This document shows, piece by piece, positions 46,701 through 54,390 of a DNA stretch of 64,000 bases; the stretch's first letter is position 1, and each line of letters starts with the position of its first letter. This stretch comes from Streptococcus sanguinis (GTDB taxonomy: Bacteria > Bacillota > Bacilli > Lactobacillales > Streptococcaceae). Position numbers and translations under genes: made by a program. The notes below the pieces were generated by a model. The model searched no databases and was not told the DNA's origin. It saw nothing but the letters and a program-made list of their open reading frames with translations. The stretch is taken from positions 1,054,001 through 1,118,000 of the forward strand of contig NZ_CP054570.1 in the NCBI RefSeq assembly GCF_013343115.1, read 5' to 3'.

Positions 46701-48887
46701 TGGATACTCTGGCAAAGCGTCTGCTTTTGGTGCATCGCCTGGTACCATATTTGGCTTAGCCGTACCAACTTTGACAATTTGTGTTACTGGCGCTAGAGTC
46801 TCTTCATTAGATAGTTCTTGACGATCAATTTCCTGACCGTTGGAACTGTAGACACGGGTCTTGATTGTTCGCTCACCTTGCACACCTGGAGTTGTGATTT
46901 GACGGGCATCTCGAACAAGTTCGTCCGTTTCCTCTTCACGAATAATATAGTTGATTTTCTCTACGCGCGTTTCGTCCGTGTAAGTTAGCGGGTATTCTGA
47001 TAGCTCTTCTACCTTTGGTGCATCAGCCGGAATCAGACTTGACTTACTTGTACCGACCTTAATAATTTGAGTGACTGCTGCAAGAATTTCTTCATCCGAT
47101 AAAACTTGGCGATCAACCTCTTGGCCATTCGAGGTATAGATACGAGTGGTAATAGCCCGCTCACCCTGTACTCCTGGTGTGACAATTTGGCGGCTGCCTT
47201 CTGGAATCTCATCAGTATACTGTTCTTCGACAGAAAAATCTATCTTTTCTCTTCTTGTTTCATCCGTCGCAGTCAGCTCTAATTCTGGGGGTTGATGCAC
47301 GGGTGCTTCATCTGGTGCGGTACCATAAGTTGTTAGTTCCGGAACTTCTTGTACTGGCGCGGTGTCTGGTGCTGTGCCATAAGTCGTTAGCTCCGGAATC
47401 TCTTGAACTGGCGCTGTATCTGGTGCAATGCCATACGTCGTTAATTCTGGAACTTCTTGAACCGGTGTAGTGTCTGGTGCTGTGCCATAAGACGTCAATT
47501 CTGGGACTTCTTGAACCGGTGCGGTATCGGGCGCAGTGCCATAAGTGGTTAGTTCCGGAACTTCTTGCACGGGAGCAGTGTCTGGTACCGTGCCATAAGT
47601 CGTTAGCTCTGGCACTTCCTGAACCGGTGCGGTATCGGGCGTTGTGCCATAAGTCGTCAATTCTGGGATTTCTTGTACTGGTGCAGTATCTGGTGCGGTA
47701 CCATAAGTTGTTAGCTCAGGCACTTCTTGAACCGGTGCAGTATCTGATGCAGTTCCATAGCTGGTGAGCTCTGGAATTTCTTGCACTGGCGCTTCTTTTG
47801 GAACAGATTTGACTGCGGCAGTTCCGACCAACACAATTTCCGAAACTGGCTCTGCAGTTACCTGGTCTGAAATCACTTCGCTTTTTACAATTTCTTTACC
47901 AGCAATATAATTGCGAGTGACGACAGTACGTGTACCAGCGACACCTGCGCGAATGACCTGAGATTGCCCCTCTGCGAGTTCATTTGAATATTGGTATTCT
48001 GTTTGATAAGGCAGGACTTGGGTCTGGCTGCTTTCTTGGCTCTCGAATTCCAGTTCTGGTACTTCAGTGACTGGAGAAAACCGAGCAAATTCGCGTTCTT
48101 TGGCAGCAATAATCTCTTTTTCTTGCTCGGTCAGTTTCTCTGTTTCAGTAGATACAGGCTTGTTGGCAGTACCCGGATTCCCAGAAAGGCTAGCAGATTT
48201 GCCCGCCTGTTGATCGACTTCGACAGCTGACAAGTCCTTCTGTGCCGTAGGAAGCTGATGACTTCCTGTTGCGTTCTCCTTGCCCTGTTCACCGCTTTTC
48301 AGATAGCCAACATACTCAAAACCAGCAATCTCTAAAGGTTCCGGCAGTTTATCTCCCACCGTCAAATTCAGCCTTTGATTGTAGGCGGCTAATTCAATAT
48401 TGGTCACCGCAAATACAGAAGGAGCTAGGAGAATAGAGCCTAGACCTGTCACCAGCAAAATAGAAGACAGGTACCGCTTACCATTTCGACCTCGTGCAAT
48501 TACTAAGACTGCTAAGGTCAACCCAGCAGCTGCAAATGTCGCTTCCCACAGACTTGAGTAGCCCGTCTTTGGCAAACTTTTTGCCGAAAGGCCCTGGGTC
48601 TTAGGACGGTAAACCAGGTAATAAGCATCAGAGTTTTCTTCCACAAACTTTGGAAGCTCCTTAACAACTGCATTCTTCTCAGCTTCAGTCAGTTCAGACT
48701 CTACTACGTAGTGATACTGAACTGGAACGGTTTTGCCGGCTGAGACTTCTGCGGCCTCAACCGTGCTTATATTTCCCCCTATGGCGGTACTCAAAAAGAA
48801 GCTTCCGATAGTGGCGGAAACCAATCCTACTGATAACTTTCTAAAAGAATAACGCTGGAGCGTATCGCCAGTGATTCTTTTTTCCAT
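40734..48887 (-). CDS. Giant M26 zinc metalloprotease (IgA1 protease / Zmp family)
   Basis: 2717 residues. YSIRK-like signal (YSFRKLSVGLVSATIGSFF), then LPKTG at ~105 followed by two membrane segments, the N-terminal sortase arrangement peculiar to M26 proteases. Order after that: a divergent G5 domain (~300-365), nine 18-residue Pro/Thr repeats (366-527), seven tandem G5 repeats of ~96 residues (~540-1200), two FIVAR-like helical modules (~1216-1346), a beta-helix/GLUG-like region (~1480-1760), and the catalytic domain with HEMTH at 2363-2367 and downstream glutamates (E2376, E2382) for zinc. Family members cut the IgA1 hinge or other host proteins (MMP-9, mucins). HEMTHNSDG looks closer to ZmpB/ZmpC to me than to classical IgA1 protease, so the substrate is open. 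Confidence 0.93.
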   Translation of the reverse strand: MEKRITGDTLQRYSFRKLSVGLVSATIGSFFLSTAIGGNISTVEAAEVSAGKTVPVQYHYVVESELTEAEKNAVVKELPKFVEENSDAYYLVYRPKTQGLSAKSLPKTGYSSLWEATFAAAGLTLAVLVIARGRNGKRYLSSILLVTGLGSILLAPSVFAVTNIELAAYNQRLNLTVGDKLPEPLEIAGFEYVGYLKSGEQGKENATGSHQLPTAQKDLSAVEVDQQAGKSASLSGNPGTANKPVSTETEKLTEQEKEIIAAKEREFARFSPVTEVPELEFESQESSQTQVLPYQTEYQYSNELAEGQSQVIRAGVAGTRTVVTRNYIAGKEIVKSEVISDQVTAEPVSEIVLVGTAAVKSVPKEAPVQEIPELTSYGTASDTAPVQEVPELTTYGTAPDTAPVQEIPELTTYGTTPDTAPVQEVPELTTYGTVPDTAPVQEVPELTTYGTAPDTAPVQEVPELTSYGTAPDTTPVQEVPELTTYGIAPDTAPVQEIPELTTYGTAPDTAPVQEVPELTTYGTAPDEAPVHQPPELELTATDETRREKIDFSVEEQYTDEIPEGSRQIVTPGVQGERAITTRIYTSNGQEVDRQVLSDEEILAAVTQIIKVGTSKSSLIPADAPKVEELSEYPLTYTDETRVEKINYIIREEETDELVRDARQITTPGVQGERTIKTRVYSSNGQEIDRQELSNEETLAPVTQIVKVGTAKPNMVPGDAPKADALPEYPLTYTDETRVEKINFTIREEDTDELVRDARQIATPGVQGERTIKIRVYSSNGQEIDRQELSNEETLAPVTQVVKVGTAKPTMVPNAAPKAEVLPEYPLTYTDETRVEKVAFNIEEQYTDELPQDARQIATPGVQGERTIKTRVYSSNGQEIERQELSNEETLAPVTQVVKVGTANPHMVPGNAPKVDTLPEYPLTYTDETRVEKINFTIREEETDELVRDARQIATPGVQGERTIKTRVYSSNGQEIDRQELSNDETLAPVTQIVKVGTAKPNMVPGDAPKADALPEYPLTYTDETRVEKINFTIREEETDELVRDARQIAAPGVQGERTIKTRVYSSNGQEIDRQELSNEETLAPVTQVVKVGTAKPTMVPSEAPKVEALPEYPLTYTDETRVEKINFTIREEETDELVRDVRQIATPGVQGERTIKTRVYSSNGQEIDRQELSNEETLAPVTQVVKVGTAKPHMVPNDAPKAEVLEEFDLIPLHNLLAEADQIKAQARYFNDSLSHQSSYDTALTAGQALLNQSHASQAEVNQLVGQINQAKAQLSGLEVVKTALQNEYDLNPTVKTTAKYKNADSDKQTAYTDELTKAEGVLNNQTATQVQVNQAFASLTAAKEALNGVPKVKPTVSILSLTENADDKSVTVQYRLEDQTQSFRSATAELYQGDQLVRTLPITNFAGSLKIGDLDYYTGYSLKTKLTYELDNGSFTGLETDSRNFELEYKKIAFRDIDSAEFYRKENDQFKRVVSMNSMPTDLSNYFVKVKSSESKEMLLPVHSIAESHKDGRDVYKVTVSLPELVQEGEAGYKSGYDFYISKAVPSQQNVYTSFAGLVDAMKQNMAGNYVLGADLDASEVSLAPADYVYLKGNFTGSLTGNHNGKQYAIYNLAKPLFENLKSGSSISNLDLKEVNIVGTYDSAALARNAENARITDVSVQGRVEVKENASQVAGLVVIANNTQITNSSFTGTIVSNDKQGKEYNVGGLVANLKGGNSLISQSRADVTILAGARANNQRFGGLVGRLENNARISRSYVAGKIQNSTKNGQIGGVVGSNYFNGLIDNVISNVSGTNVYSISGDQGYENNRITEAYAVEGNKTLENDKFVTSTLTLNEAEEKLTSLDITTTLEDTNLNIYSVNYAQEKNAREDRLIAYANMEKLLPFYNKETIVAYGNKLPDNHKLNTEYLLDVVPMKGDQIITDINSNKTGINRLMLHFEDNTVDYLDLTYKGDFKYKAIAEYSVNGLDLLYTPEAFLSDYSRVLNQVLPELNKVVLDSPAMRTVLGVNADTSLDDLYLDTAFDQVKTKLSEELRKVLAMDKSINTEGDVVADYVAQKITANKEAFLLGLTYLNRWYNINYDNINVKDLSAYKFDFFGNHNASTLDTIISLGKSGMNNLKAKNNYMAYDASLSEATGKRGLFNYLEGYRQLFLPDKSNNEWLKTNTKAYIVEAKSDVPEARQLQDGAEDKSKYSVGVYDKITADNWEHKGMLLPLLTMTEKGVYAISNMSTISMGAYDRYRLDANGRVRTDAELAEFVEDRVRKTAEYQRDHYDFWYKILSDESKDKLFRSVLVYDGFSLVDKDGKRYWAPANDKKSLAMQEFFGPAGKWYPSKGYNAYATGNVTHFDAARLLEDYGNSVYTHEMTHNSDGGIYFEGNGRREGLGAELYARGLLQSTPSADEATITLNTLFKVDKDSKTRLHTYNFKERVQNAEDLQHYVHGMFDMIYTLDYLEGTSMLKQSDDAKLQWFRKMENYYITDKYGKETHAGNQTRSFTAEEIKQLKTFNSLIENDVITRRENKDSGKYGRNGYLSLSLFSPIYSALSNPNGAPGDVMFRRTAYELLAAKGYHEGFIPYVSGKYSKEAFDEGKKTWDGWSGRDVGLVTDQKVLENVFKGEYDSWLAFKKAMYKERIDQLTKLKPITIEYELRNPSSTKKVTIRSYEEMQKLMDEAVAEDVRNITNATSRVDASWVNLLKKKIYNAYLRETDDFRQSIFNK
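45285..47272 (-). repeat. Seven tandem ~288-bp G5-domain repeats
   Basis: Each unit has DETRVEKINFTIREE / TPGVQGERTIKTRVYSSNG / VTQVVKVGTAKP / EALPEYP. Interior units differ at only a few residues; the first (IDFSVEEQYTDEIPEG) and fourth (VAFNIEEQYTDELPQD) carry a variant N-terminal segment. Confidence 0.9.
47307..47792 (-). repeat. Nine tandem 54-bp repeats in the M26 protease gene
   Basis: Nine copies of the 18-residue unit APVQEVPELTTYGTAPDT with Ile/Val, Ser/Thr and Ala/Val/Thr/Ile swaps, followed by a degenerate tenth (APVHQPPELELTATDE). Exact 54-bp period and coding, so not a CRISPR. Confidence 0.92.
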
Positions 48888-48923
48888 AATAATTCCCTTT
48901 TCTTCATATAATAATCTCTTAAA

Positions 48924-48952
48924 ATTTTACAGAATTTCCTACAAAAATTCAA
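48924..48952 (-). promoter_or_regulatory. M26 protease promoter
   Basis: Minus-strand TTGAAT (48947-48952), 17-bp spacer, TAAAAT (48924-48929), 37 bp before the ATG at 48887. Confidence 0.6.
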
Positions 48953-49033
48953 TGCTTTTGCTTAAAAATATATCTTTGAAGGCTGAAATCTTTTGATTTT
49001 TGAACAACCTGAAAATAGTGTTCATTTTTAACT

Positions 49034-49069
49034 AAAAAACAAATCTTCGGTTAGAAAATTTGCTTTTTT
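49034..49069 (-). terminator. Terminator of the lipid operon
   Basis: AAGCAAAT / ATTTGTTT stem with TTTTTTAG on the minus strand, 22 bp after the last gene of the operon. Confidence 0.7.
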
Positions 49070-49090
49070 GTCTATATTTTAATTTGTTAA

Positions 49091-50164
49091 TCAAGAGTTT
49101 AAATCCAATTCAAAGAGGCCATACTCATGCTTGTCCCCTTGCAGTTCTGCCGCATAGTGGCGCGTGACAGTTTTTTGATGAATCAAGGCCCCAATAGCTG
49201 AAGCTTGTCGCTTCTGCGCTTCTTTAAAAATCGGATAGGCCAAGGCAGAGCCCAACCCCAAGAATTGCTCATCTACTCCTAGATACATAATCGTATAACG
49301 TTTTGGAAAACGCTTGGTCCAAAAAAGCTTGGCTAGGTTAAGCGGAGTCAGTTTTTGATAAACCAGAGAGCCGTAGTCCGGCATGGCAATCAGAAAACCA
49401 GCAAGCTTACCCTCCTTATAAGCCAGCTTAACCATTGAAAAATCAAGAATATACTGGTATTTTTGAAAAATCTGACTGAACTGCTGACTAGAAATTGACC
49501 GATAAATCGGAAAATCTTGATAGAGACGATTGAGAAGCTCAAAAACCTGCAGCGAGGCTTCTTCCCAGTCCTTCTTTTTGGGAGAGCAAATGGTGAAACC
49601 CGCTTCTTCAAAAGACTCAAAGCGATGAGCCAGCTTGTCCTGATGAGTTTGATTGCTGACCTTGGGATAAAAATTGGACAGATAGCGCTCCTTGAGTTCA
49701 AAACCAGCAACCTGCCACAGCTGGGGATAATAGGCTGGATTATGAGGTTCACCAGTAAAAGGGAGAGCCTCTGTTCCAGTCAGCTGCATTCGATAGCCCA
49801 GCCAAAAACTTGCCTGTACGGGACCGATTATCTTAATAGCTCCGAGACTGCGGGCAAAACCTGCTAAATGCTCGATAAAAGCAGATGCAATCTGTTGGTC
49901 ATTGATCGACTCGAAAAATCCCAAGTAAGCAGCCTCATCCCCTGAATAGAAGGTCAGGATACCTCGAATACGAGGCTGACCCTCCTCATAGCCAACAAAG
50001 GCATAGGTTTCTAGGTCAGAACTCAGCGGGTGACTGCCCTCAATCAAAGCCAGTTCTTCCTCTTCAGACTGCATAAGGTGGTCTGGCTGGTAAATCCGCT
50101 TGGGCAGAGCTAGAAAATCATCCAGCTCTGTCGTATTGGGTTTGACTGGTTTAATTTGCAGCAT
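49091..50164 (-). CDS. GNAT-fold protein, YghO-like, unknown substrate
   Basis: 357 residues. The C-terminal half looks like an acyl-CoA N-acyltransferase fold: MVKLAYKEGKLAGFLIAMPDYG, then YLGVDEQFLGLGSALAYPIF, where GLGSALAYP takes the place of the acetyl-CoA pyrophosphate loop. The N-terminal half (YAFVGYEEGQPRIRGILTFY, IKIIGPVQASFWLGYRM) is a second, degenerate GNAT-like module. Similar two-module proteins (E. coli YghO-like) have no settled function. Last gene of the lipid operon; its ATG overlaps the upstream dikinase by 14 bp with GGAGG before it. It might add an acyl or amino-acyl group to the lipid made by the operon. Confidence 0.75.
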   Translation of the reverse strand: MLQIKPVKPNTTELDDFLALPKRIYQPDHLMQSEEEELALIEGSHPLSSDLETYAFVGYEEGQPRIRGILTFYSGDEAAYLGFFESINDQQIASAFIEHLAGFARSLGAIKIIGPVQASFWLGYRMQLTGTEALPFTGEPHNPAYYPQLWQVAGFELKERYLSNFYPKVSNQTHQDKLAHRFESFEEAGFTICSPKKKDWEEASLQVFELLNRLYQDFPIYRSISSQQFSQIFQKYQYILDFSMVKLAYKEGKLAGFLIAMPDYGSLVYQKLTPLNLAKLFWTKRFPKRYTIMYLGVDEQFLGLGSALAYPIFKEAQKRQASAIGALIHQKTVTRHYAAELQGDKHEYGLFELDLNS

Positions 50165-52634
50165 GGTCTTCCTCCTTGATCAGTCGAATCTTGCCAGTAA
50201 GGCCATCCATCTCAATCCAATCACCGTTTTGCAGCTGGCTGCAGGCACCTCTGACATTGACAATGGAAGGAATACCTAGCTCGCGGGAAATAATTGCCGT
50301 GTGCGAGAGCAAAGACCCCTGCTCGGCAATGACACCCTTGGCTTGGGTCAGAAGATAGACCCAGCCCGGATCGGTCATCTTGGTCACGATAATCCGGTCC
50401 TGAGCAGACTCAATCTCCTGCACATCTTTCACGACCAAAACCTGAGCCTTGACGCAGCCAGGTGAGCAGCCAATCCCTTGTAAGGCTTGATTGCCCGTAT
50501 TATGACTGCTGGTACGGTTTTGCGGTTTCAGATATTTCTCAAAGACCTGTCCAGCAAAAACGTAGCGACTAAAGGTTGGCAGCTCCTTATCAGCCTCCAA
50601 CTTCTCTCGACGCTCGGCTATCAAGCCGCTAACATCTCTGGGCTTTCTGGTCAGCTCAAACAACTCTTCCTTTGTCAGGTAAAAAACATCGTCAGGGTTA
50701 GCCAGCAACCCTTGCTCGGCTAATTGCTGGCCAAATGTTCTGAAAATCTGCCGCATCATGCCATAGATCCGTGTGCGGTTTAAGCGGGAGCTTTCCCGAT
50801 ATTTAACACCAGTCATGGCTCGCTTGCGAAGAAAATTCGTCCACCAGCCTGATTTTTGCACCTCTTCTTCAAGTTTTTGAGGCGCCAACTTCTTCTCCTC
50901 TTGTTGGCACATTTGCAGCAGGAGCTTAAGCAGACGCTCTGGGTGCGTTCGAAAGGTTGGAGTTTCTAATTTCAACTCTTCCGGAGCCCGATCGCCAAAT
51001 TCATGGATAAAATGGGCAATTTCTTGGACCAAAGGGTGCTGGCGACTTAGAAAGACTGCTGGACTTTCACTTGCCATGGCCTGTCTAATCTCTGCATTTT
51101 CTTCTGCTTTCAGCTGAGCTGTTAAAGCCTGCAGAGCCAAAGCCGGCTGCATACTTTCAATCTGCTCAATTCCTGCAATCTCAGCCTGAACAGCCCCGCC
51201 GCGACGCGACTTCTTCAGGAGTCCGGTATAGACAAAAGCATAGAGATCATTTACCAGGGTAATGTCCCAGTGAGCCAGAATATCCTCTTTTAGCTTACTG
51301 ACCAAGGCAATCAAGGTCTCAGCATCTGCGTCGGGAGAAAAGTTCGCTTCGTATTCGCGCTGAATCTGGGCAAACTGCTCTTCCAATTGCCGCATTTGCT
51401 TGGGCGCTGTCCAGAACTCTCGGATGATACGGAGCATGATTTGCAGGCGTTTGAAAGCAGACAGGTGCACTGGCATCTGAGGTACCTCTGTCTCTCGAAC
51501 GCCCAGCATATCCTGCCAGATAGGAATGATTTTCTTCGAAAAAGGCAGAAGCTGCAAGAGCTGATACCAGCTCTGAATCTGGTAATAAACCCGGCTGTTG
51601 ACCGGCTGCAGCATATTTTGAAAGGTGGCTTCATAGGCAGCAAACTCAGGGGCATCCTTGCCAACCAAGCGCTGGGCCAGACTGCGGAAAATGCTAGCAT
51701 AGGCCTCCTGGATAAAGCTAATGGTCAAAGGACTAGAAACGCCCGGATAGCTCTCGACAATGTTGCTGTTATCCAGAATAACCCGCTGTCCCTCTGGCAA
51801 GGTAGTAATAGGTCGTGCTTGCAAAAGATAGAGCTGGCCATTGGCGAAGGTAAATTCCATATCCATATAAGGTCCGAAAAGCTGACTTACCTGACTCGCC
51901 AAGGCCTGTAACTCCTCAAGTTGTTCCAATGATACGCCTGGTGAGTCCTCCGTCTGCTCTATATAAAAGAGCTGGTCCTTGGGATGGAGGGTCACCATTG
52001 TTGTAGGAATCTTATCCTCGACAACCTTGTTCCCCAAACCTCGACCGATAACAATGATATGCTCGTTCAAAATGCCCTTGGGATTAGCTGTGAAGTAAAT
52101 CCCAGACAAGTCTCCCTCCTGCATGACCTGCACAAGGCAAATCATCTGCGCTTGCTTCAACGATAGTCCTTGCTCAAATAGATAGCTAAGTGCTGACTCC
52201 TGATAAAGAGAGAGCAAGATTGCTTGGATGGCTTCTTTAAGCTGCTCTGGCTTCACATTGAGCTGGCTCTTAAACTGACCGGCAAAGGATGAGGTCTTCC
52301 CATCCTCAATGGTAGCAGATGAGCGGACTGCGAAGCGACAGTCTGTCTGAGAAAGCTCCTGCCGAATCCAGTTTTCTGCTGCTGTCAGATCTTCTTGCGC
52401 AAACTGCTCTTTAGCCCAATCCTGCAATTGCTGACTGAGTTGGGACAAGTCCAACTCTCCAGACCGATAAGCTTCTTCCATCCGCTTCAAGTCAGCAGAG
52501 GTGGCCAGATTTTGAAAAAAGTCAAAAGCAAACACTGCAAAGTCAGGAACCGGCAAACCAGCAGCCTGCATTTTCAGCAAATGATAGACCTTGCCTCCGA
52601 CCTGGTCAAGCCCTGTCTGCTTGATTCTTTTCAT
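50151..52634 (-). CDS. RPH/PEP-synthase-like dikinase 1 (no PEP barrel)
   Basis: 827 residues from the ATG at 52634 (GGGGG upstream; TGATG coupling to the UbiA gene). N-terminal ATP-grasp (PPDK_N-type): LDQVGGKVYHLLKM, FAVRSSATIEDGKTSSFAGQ and MEFTFANGQLYLLQARPIT. A long central helical region (~300-700) has no PPDK counterpart. The C-terminal swivel domain has GSLLSHTAIISRELGIPS with the phosphohistidine at His778. The PEP/pyruvate TIM barrel of PPDK and PEP synthase is absent. This is the plan of rifampin phosphotransferase (ATP, substrate, His domains), which moves the beta-phosphate of ATP to an alcohol. Within a lipid operon the acceptor could be an isoprenol, glycerol lipid or head-group precursor. 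Confidence 0.85.
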   Translation of the reverse strand: MKRIKQTGLDQVGGKVYHLLKMQAAGLPVPDFAVFAFDFFQNLATSADLKRMEEAYRSGELDLSQLSQQLQDWAKEQFAQEDLTAAENWIRQELSQTDCRFAVRSSATIEDGKTSSFAGQFKSQLNVKPEQLKEAIQAILLSLYQESALSYLFEQGLSLKQAQMICLVQVMQEGDLSGIYFTANPKGILNEHIIVIGRGLGNKVVEDKIPTTMVTLHPKDQLFYIEQTEDSPGVSLEQLEELQALASQVSQLFGPYMDMEFTFANGQLYLLQARPITTLPEGQRVILDNSNIVESYPGVSSPLTISFIQEAYASIFRSLAQRLVGKDAPEFAAYEATFQNMLQPVNSRVYYQIQSWYQLLQLLPFSKKIIPIWQDMLGVRETEVPQMPVHLSAFKRLQIMLRIIREFWTAPKQMRQLEEQFAQIQREYEANFSPDADAETLIALVSKLKEDILAHWDITLVNDLYAFVYTGLLKKSRRGGAVQAEIAGIEQIESMQPALALQALTAQLKAEENAEIRQAMASESPAVFLSRQHPLVQEIAHFIHEFGDRAPEELKLETPTFRTHPERLLKLLLQMCQQEEKKLAPQKLEEEVQKSGWWTNFLRKRAMTGVKYRESSRLNRTRIYGMMRQIFRTFGQQLAEQGLLANPDDVFYLTKEELFELTRKPRDVSGLIAERREKLEADKELPTFSRYVFAGQVFEKYLKPQNRTSSHNTGNQALQGIGCSPGCVKAQVLVVKDVQEIESAQDRIIVTKMTDPGWVYLLTQAKGVIAEQGSLLSHTAIISRELGIPSIVNVRGACSQLQNGDWIEMDGLTGKIRLIKEEDHAAN

Positions 52635-53533
52635 CAAAGTACCCCCATCAAGAGATAAACAGCAACGGACAGAACCATGGTCGTCTCCGTGATATAAGTA
52701 TAACGTTCCACCCGCTCCCGTATATTAAAGCAAGTCGGATCCTTGATAAACTGCTCAAACTGGACGGTCATCCAGATGACATTCAGCACCAAGACTACCA
52801 CTCCGACATGGGAAATATTCCAGAGAAGGGCGAAATTGGTCAAGATATCCAGCAGAGTCACCACCTCGATAAAGCGAGTGGCTTTTTTGTAGCCAAAAAG
52901 CTTAGAATAGGTCACATACTCTGTCTCGTCTTTTGGCGCCCGAATCTTGCGGCAGACTTCCCAGATCAGACTTGGGAAATACATGGTAAAGGCCAGCAAG
53001 ACGGTCGGTAAAGACAAGAGAGGCAGATTGTACTTGTAGCAGACAAAAGAGATAGTATAGAGATTCAAAATCATCATGACTGGATTATGGGTTACTAGAG
53101 CCAGAGGCAGAGAATTTTGAATCTTGTCACGCTTGAAGAACCAGAAGGACATGAGAGTTCCGTAGATGTAGAGAAAGAGGAACCAGCCGATATTGTTCAT
53201 AAAGAGAACATTGAGAAGTACAGATACAGCTACGATAAAGCTGAGGGCAATAGCCAAGTCCTTCTTTTTCACCCGGCCAGATGGCAGAGCTCGATGAGGA
53301 AAGAGGCGTCTGTCGGTCTCGTAGTCCTTGAAATCATCCGCAATCCGCAGAATCATCAGAAAGACGAAAATCGTAAAAATCCCAATCAACTCCTGATGGT
53401 CAAAGTGAAAGGTAGTCACTCCGTCATTGAGCAGAAGGACAAAATAAATCTCAAAAAACATGATGGCAGCCACAAAAAAACGTGGCAGCAAAGGAAACAT
53501 TTCCTTATAATAAACAGCTAATCGTTTAAACAT
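52634..53533 (-). CDS. UbiA-family prenyltransferase
   Basis: 299 residues, about eight to nine membrane helices. First Asp-rich motif RIADDFKDYETDRRLFPHRAL (ADDFKDYETD corresponds to NDxxDxxxD) followed by SGRV; the second motif region is EVCRKIRAPKDETEYVTYS. UbiA enzymes transfer a polyprenyl group to an aromatic or a glyceryl-phosphate acceptor (DGGGP synthase, MenA, UbiA). Location between a phosphatidylserine decarboxylase and a dikinase favours a lipid acceptor. It overlaps both neighbours (16 bp and 3 bp). The second motif is poorly Asp-rich, so activity should not be assumed. Confidence 0.82.
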   Translation of the reverse strand: MFKRLAVYYKEMFPLLPRFFVAAIMFFEIYFVLLLNDGVTTFHFDHQELIGIFTIFVFLMILRIADDFKDYETDRRLFPHRALPSGRVKKKDLAIALSFIVAVSVLLNVLFMNNIGWFLFLYIYGTLMSFWFFKRDKIQNSLPLALVTHNPVMMILNLYTISFVCYKYNLPLLSLPTVLLAFTMYFPSLIWEVCRKIRAPKDETEYVTYSKLFGYKKATRFIEVVTLLDILTNFALLWNISHVGVVVLVLNVIWMTVQFEQFIKDPTCFNIRERVERYTYITETTMVLSVAVYLLMGVL

Positions 53534-54390
53534 AGCTTTTCTCCAATCTTTTCCCCCATTTGAATCTGGGTTTCTATTCCGAGGTCTGAGTAAGTCAGGA
53601 TATCCTGATCCAAGCGAATCGTGCCTGCTGGATAGAGGACAAGGATGGTTGAGCCGCCCAGACCAAAGCAGCCCTTCTCCTGTCCCCTGACCAAATGGTC
53701 CTGACTGTGATTGTATATTCTTCCGACCAAGAGAGCGCCTACTTCCATCTGCAGGACAGGTCCTAGGTCGGTATCTAAAAGACAGTATTCTCTTTTATTT
53801 TCCTTATAAATCAAACGCCGCTTCTGGGCTACCTGTCTGACCGTATGGAGGCGTCCCTTGATTTTTCGTCTTTGGGTAATTTTGCCAGATTCAGCCGCCA
53901 AATAGCGGTGCAGGTCTTCCACTCCTAAACGATAGACCAGCGCTGTTCCGCCAGTGAACAGCTGAGCTAAGTCATCATCCAGCAGTAAGTCAGGTAGCCT
54001 GTATGTTTGCCCCTTAATCAGCAGCTGCAAGTCCTGACTGATGGTAAAAGCCTCTAGCTTGGCATCCGCCACTGCCAGTACTTGATTGTCAGAACAGACT
54101 GGACGCAGACCAGGCTTGATTTTTCGCTGGAAGAAAGCCGCAAAACTAGAATAGGGGCCATCTTCATAGTCAGCTAAATCCAGCTGATAATTTTCCACAA
54201 AAGCTGCAATTTTCTTGCGAGAAAAAGGAGTGTAGTCTTTCAAAGTCAGAAGATAAGACAGGCTGGGTCGGGTCAGGACAGGTAACAGAAAGCGGCCCCA
54301 AGCAGTACCATAAAGCTTGTCTAACAGACCCGCCTTGTATTCTGTCGGTTCCACTACTTGGCCAGTCCTTCTCTGATAGACCTTAACCAT
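53518..54390 (-). CDS. psd: Phosphatidylserine decarboxylase family protein
   Basis: 290 residues from the ATG at 54390 behind TGGGGG; a TTG seven codons upstream is possible. Family signatures: YSSFAAFFQRKIKPGLRP near residue 75, ADAKLEAF, a GVEDLHRYL His, and the self-cleavage site near the C-terminus, GCFGLGGSTILVLYPAG, where Gly-Ser cleavage would create the pyruvoyl group (LGST is usual, here LGGST). Converts phosphatidylserine, or an archaetidylserine-like lipid, to the ethanolamine lipid. Streptococci are generally described as lacking PE, which makes the gene notable. Overlaps pssA by 8 bp. Confidence 0.88.
   Translation of the reverse strand: MVKVYQRRTGQVVEPTEYKAGLLDKLYGTAWGRFLLPVLTRPSLSYLLTLKDYTPFSRKKIAAFVENYQLDLADYEDGPYSSFAAFFQRKIKPGLRPVCSDNQVLAVADAKLEAFTISQDLQLLIKGQTYRLPDLLLDDDLAQLFTGGTALVYRLGVEDLHRYLAAESGKITQRRKIKGRLHTVRQVAQKRRLIYKENKREYCLLDTDLGPVLQMEVGALLVGRIYNHSQDHLVRGQEKGCFGLGGSTILVLYPAGTIRLDQDILTYSDLGIETQIQMGEKIGEKLCLND

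Noticed and set aside
47307..47792. Regular 54-bp repeats as a CRISPR array
   Set aside because: The whole period is coding and repeated, with no unique spacers and no cas genes.
50151..52634. Annotating the dikinases as PEP synthase or rifampin phosphotransferase
   Set aside because: Both lack the PEP-binding barrel needed for PEP synthase, and the operon context argues against an antibiotic-resistance role.
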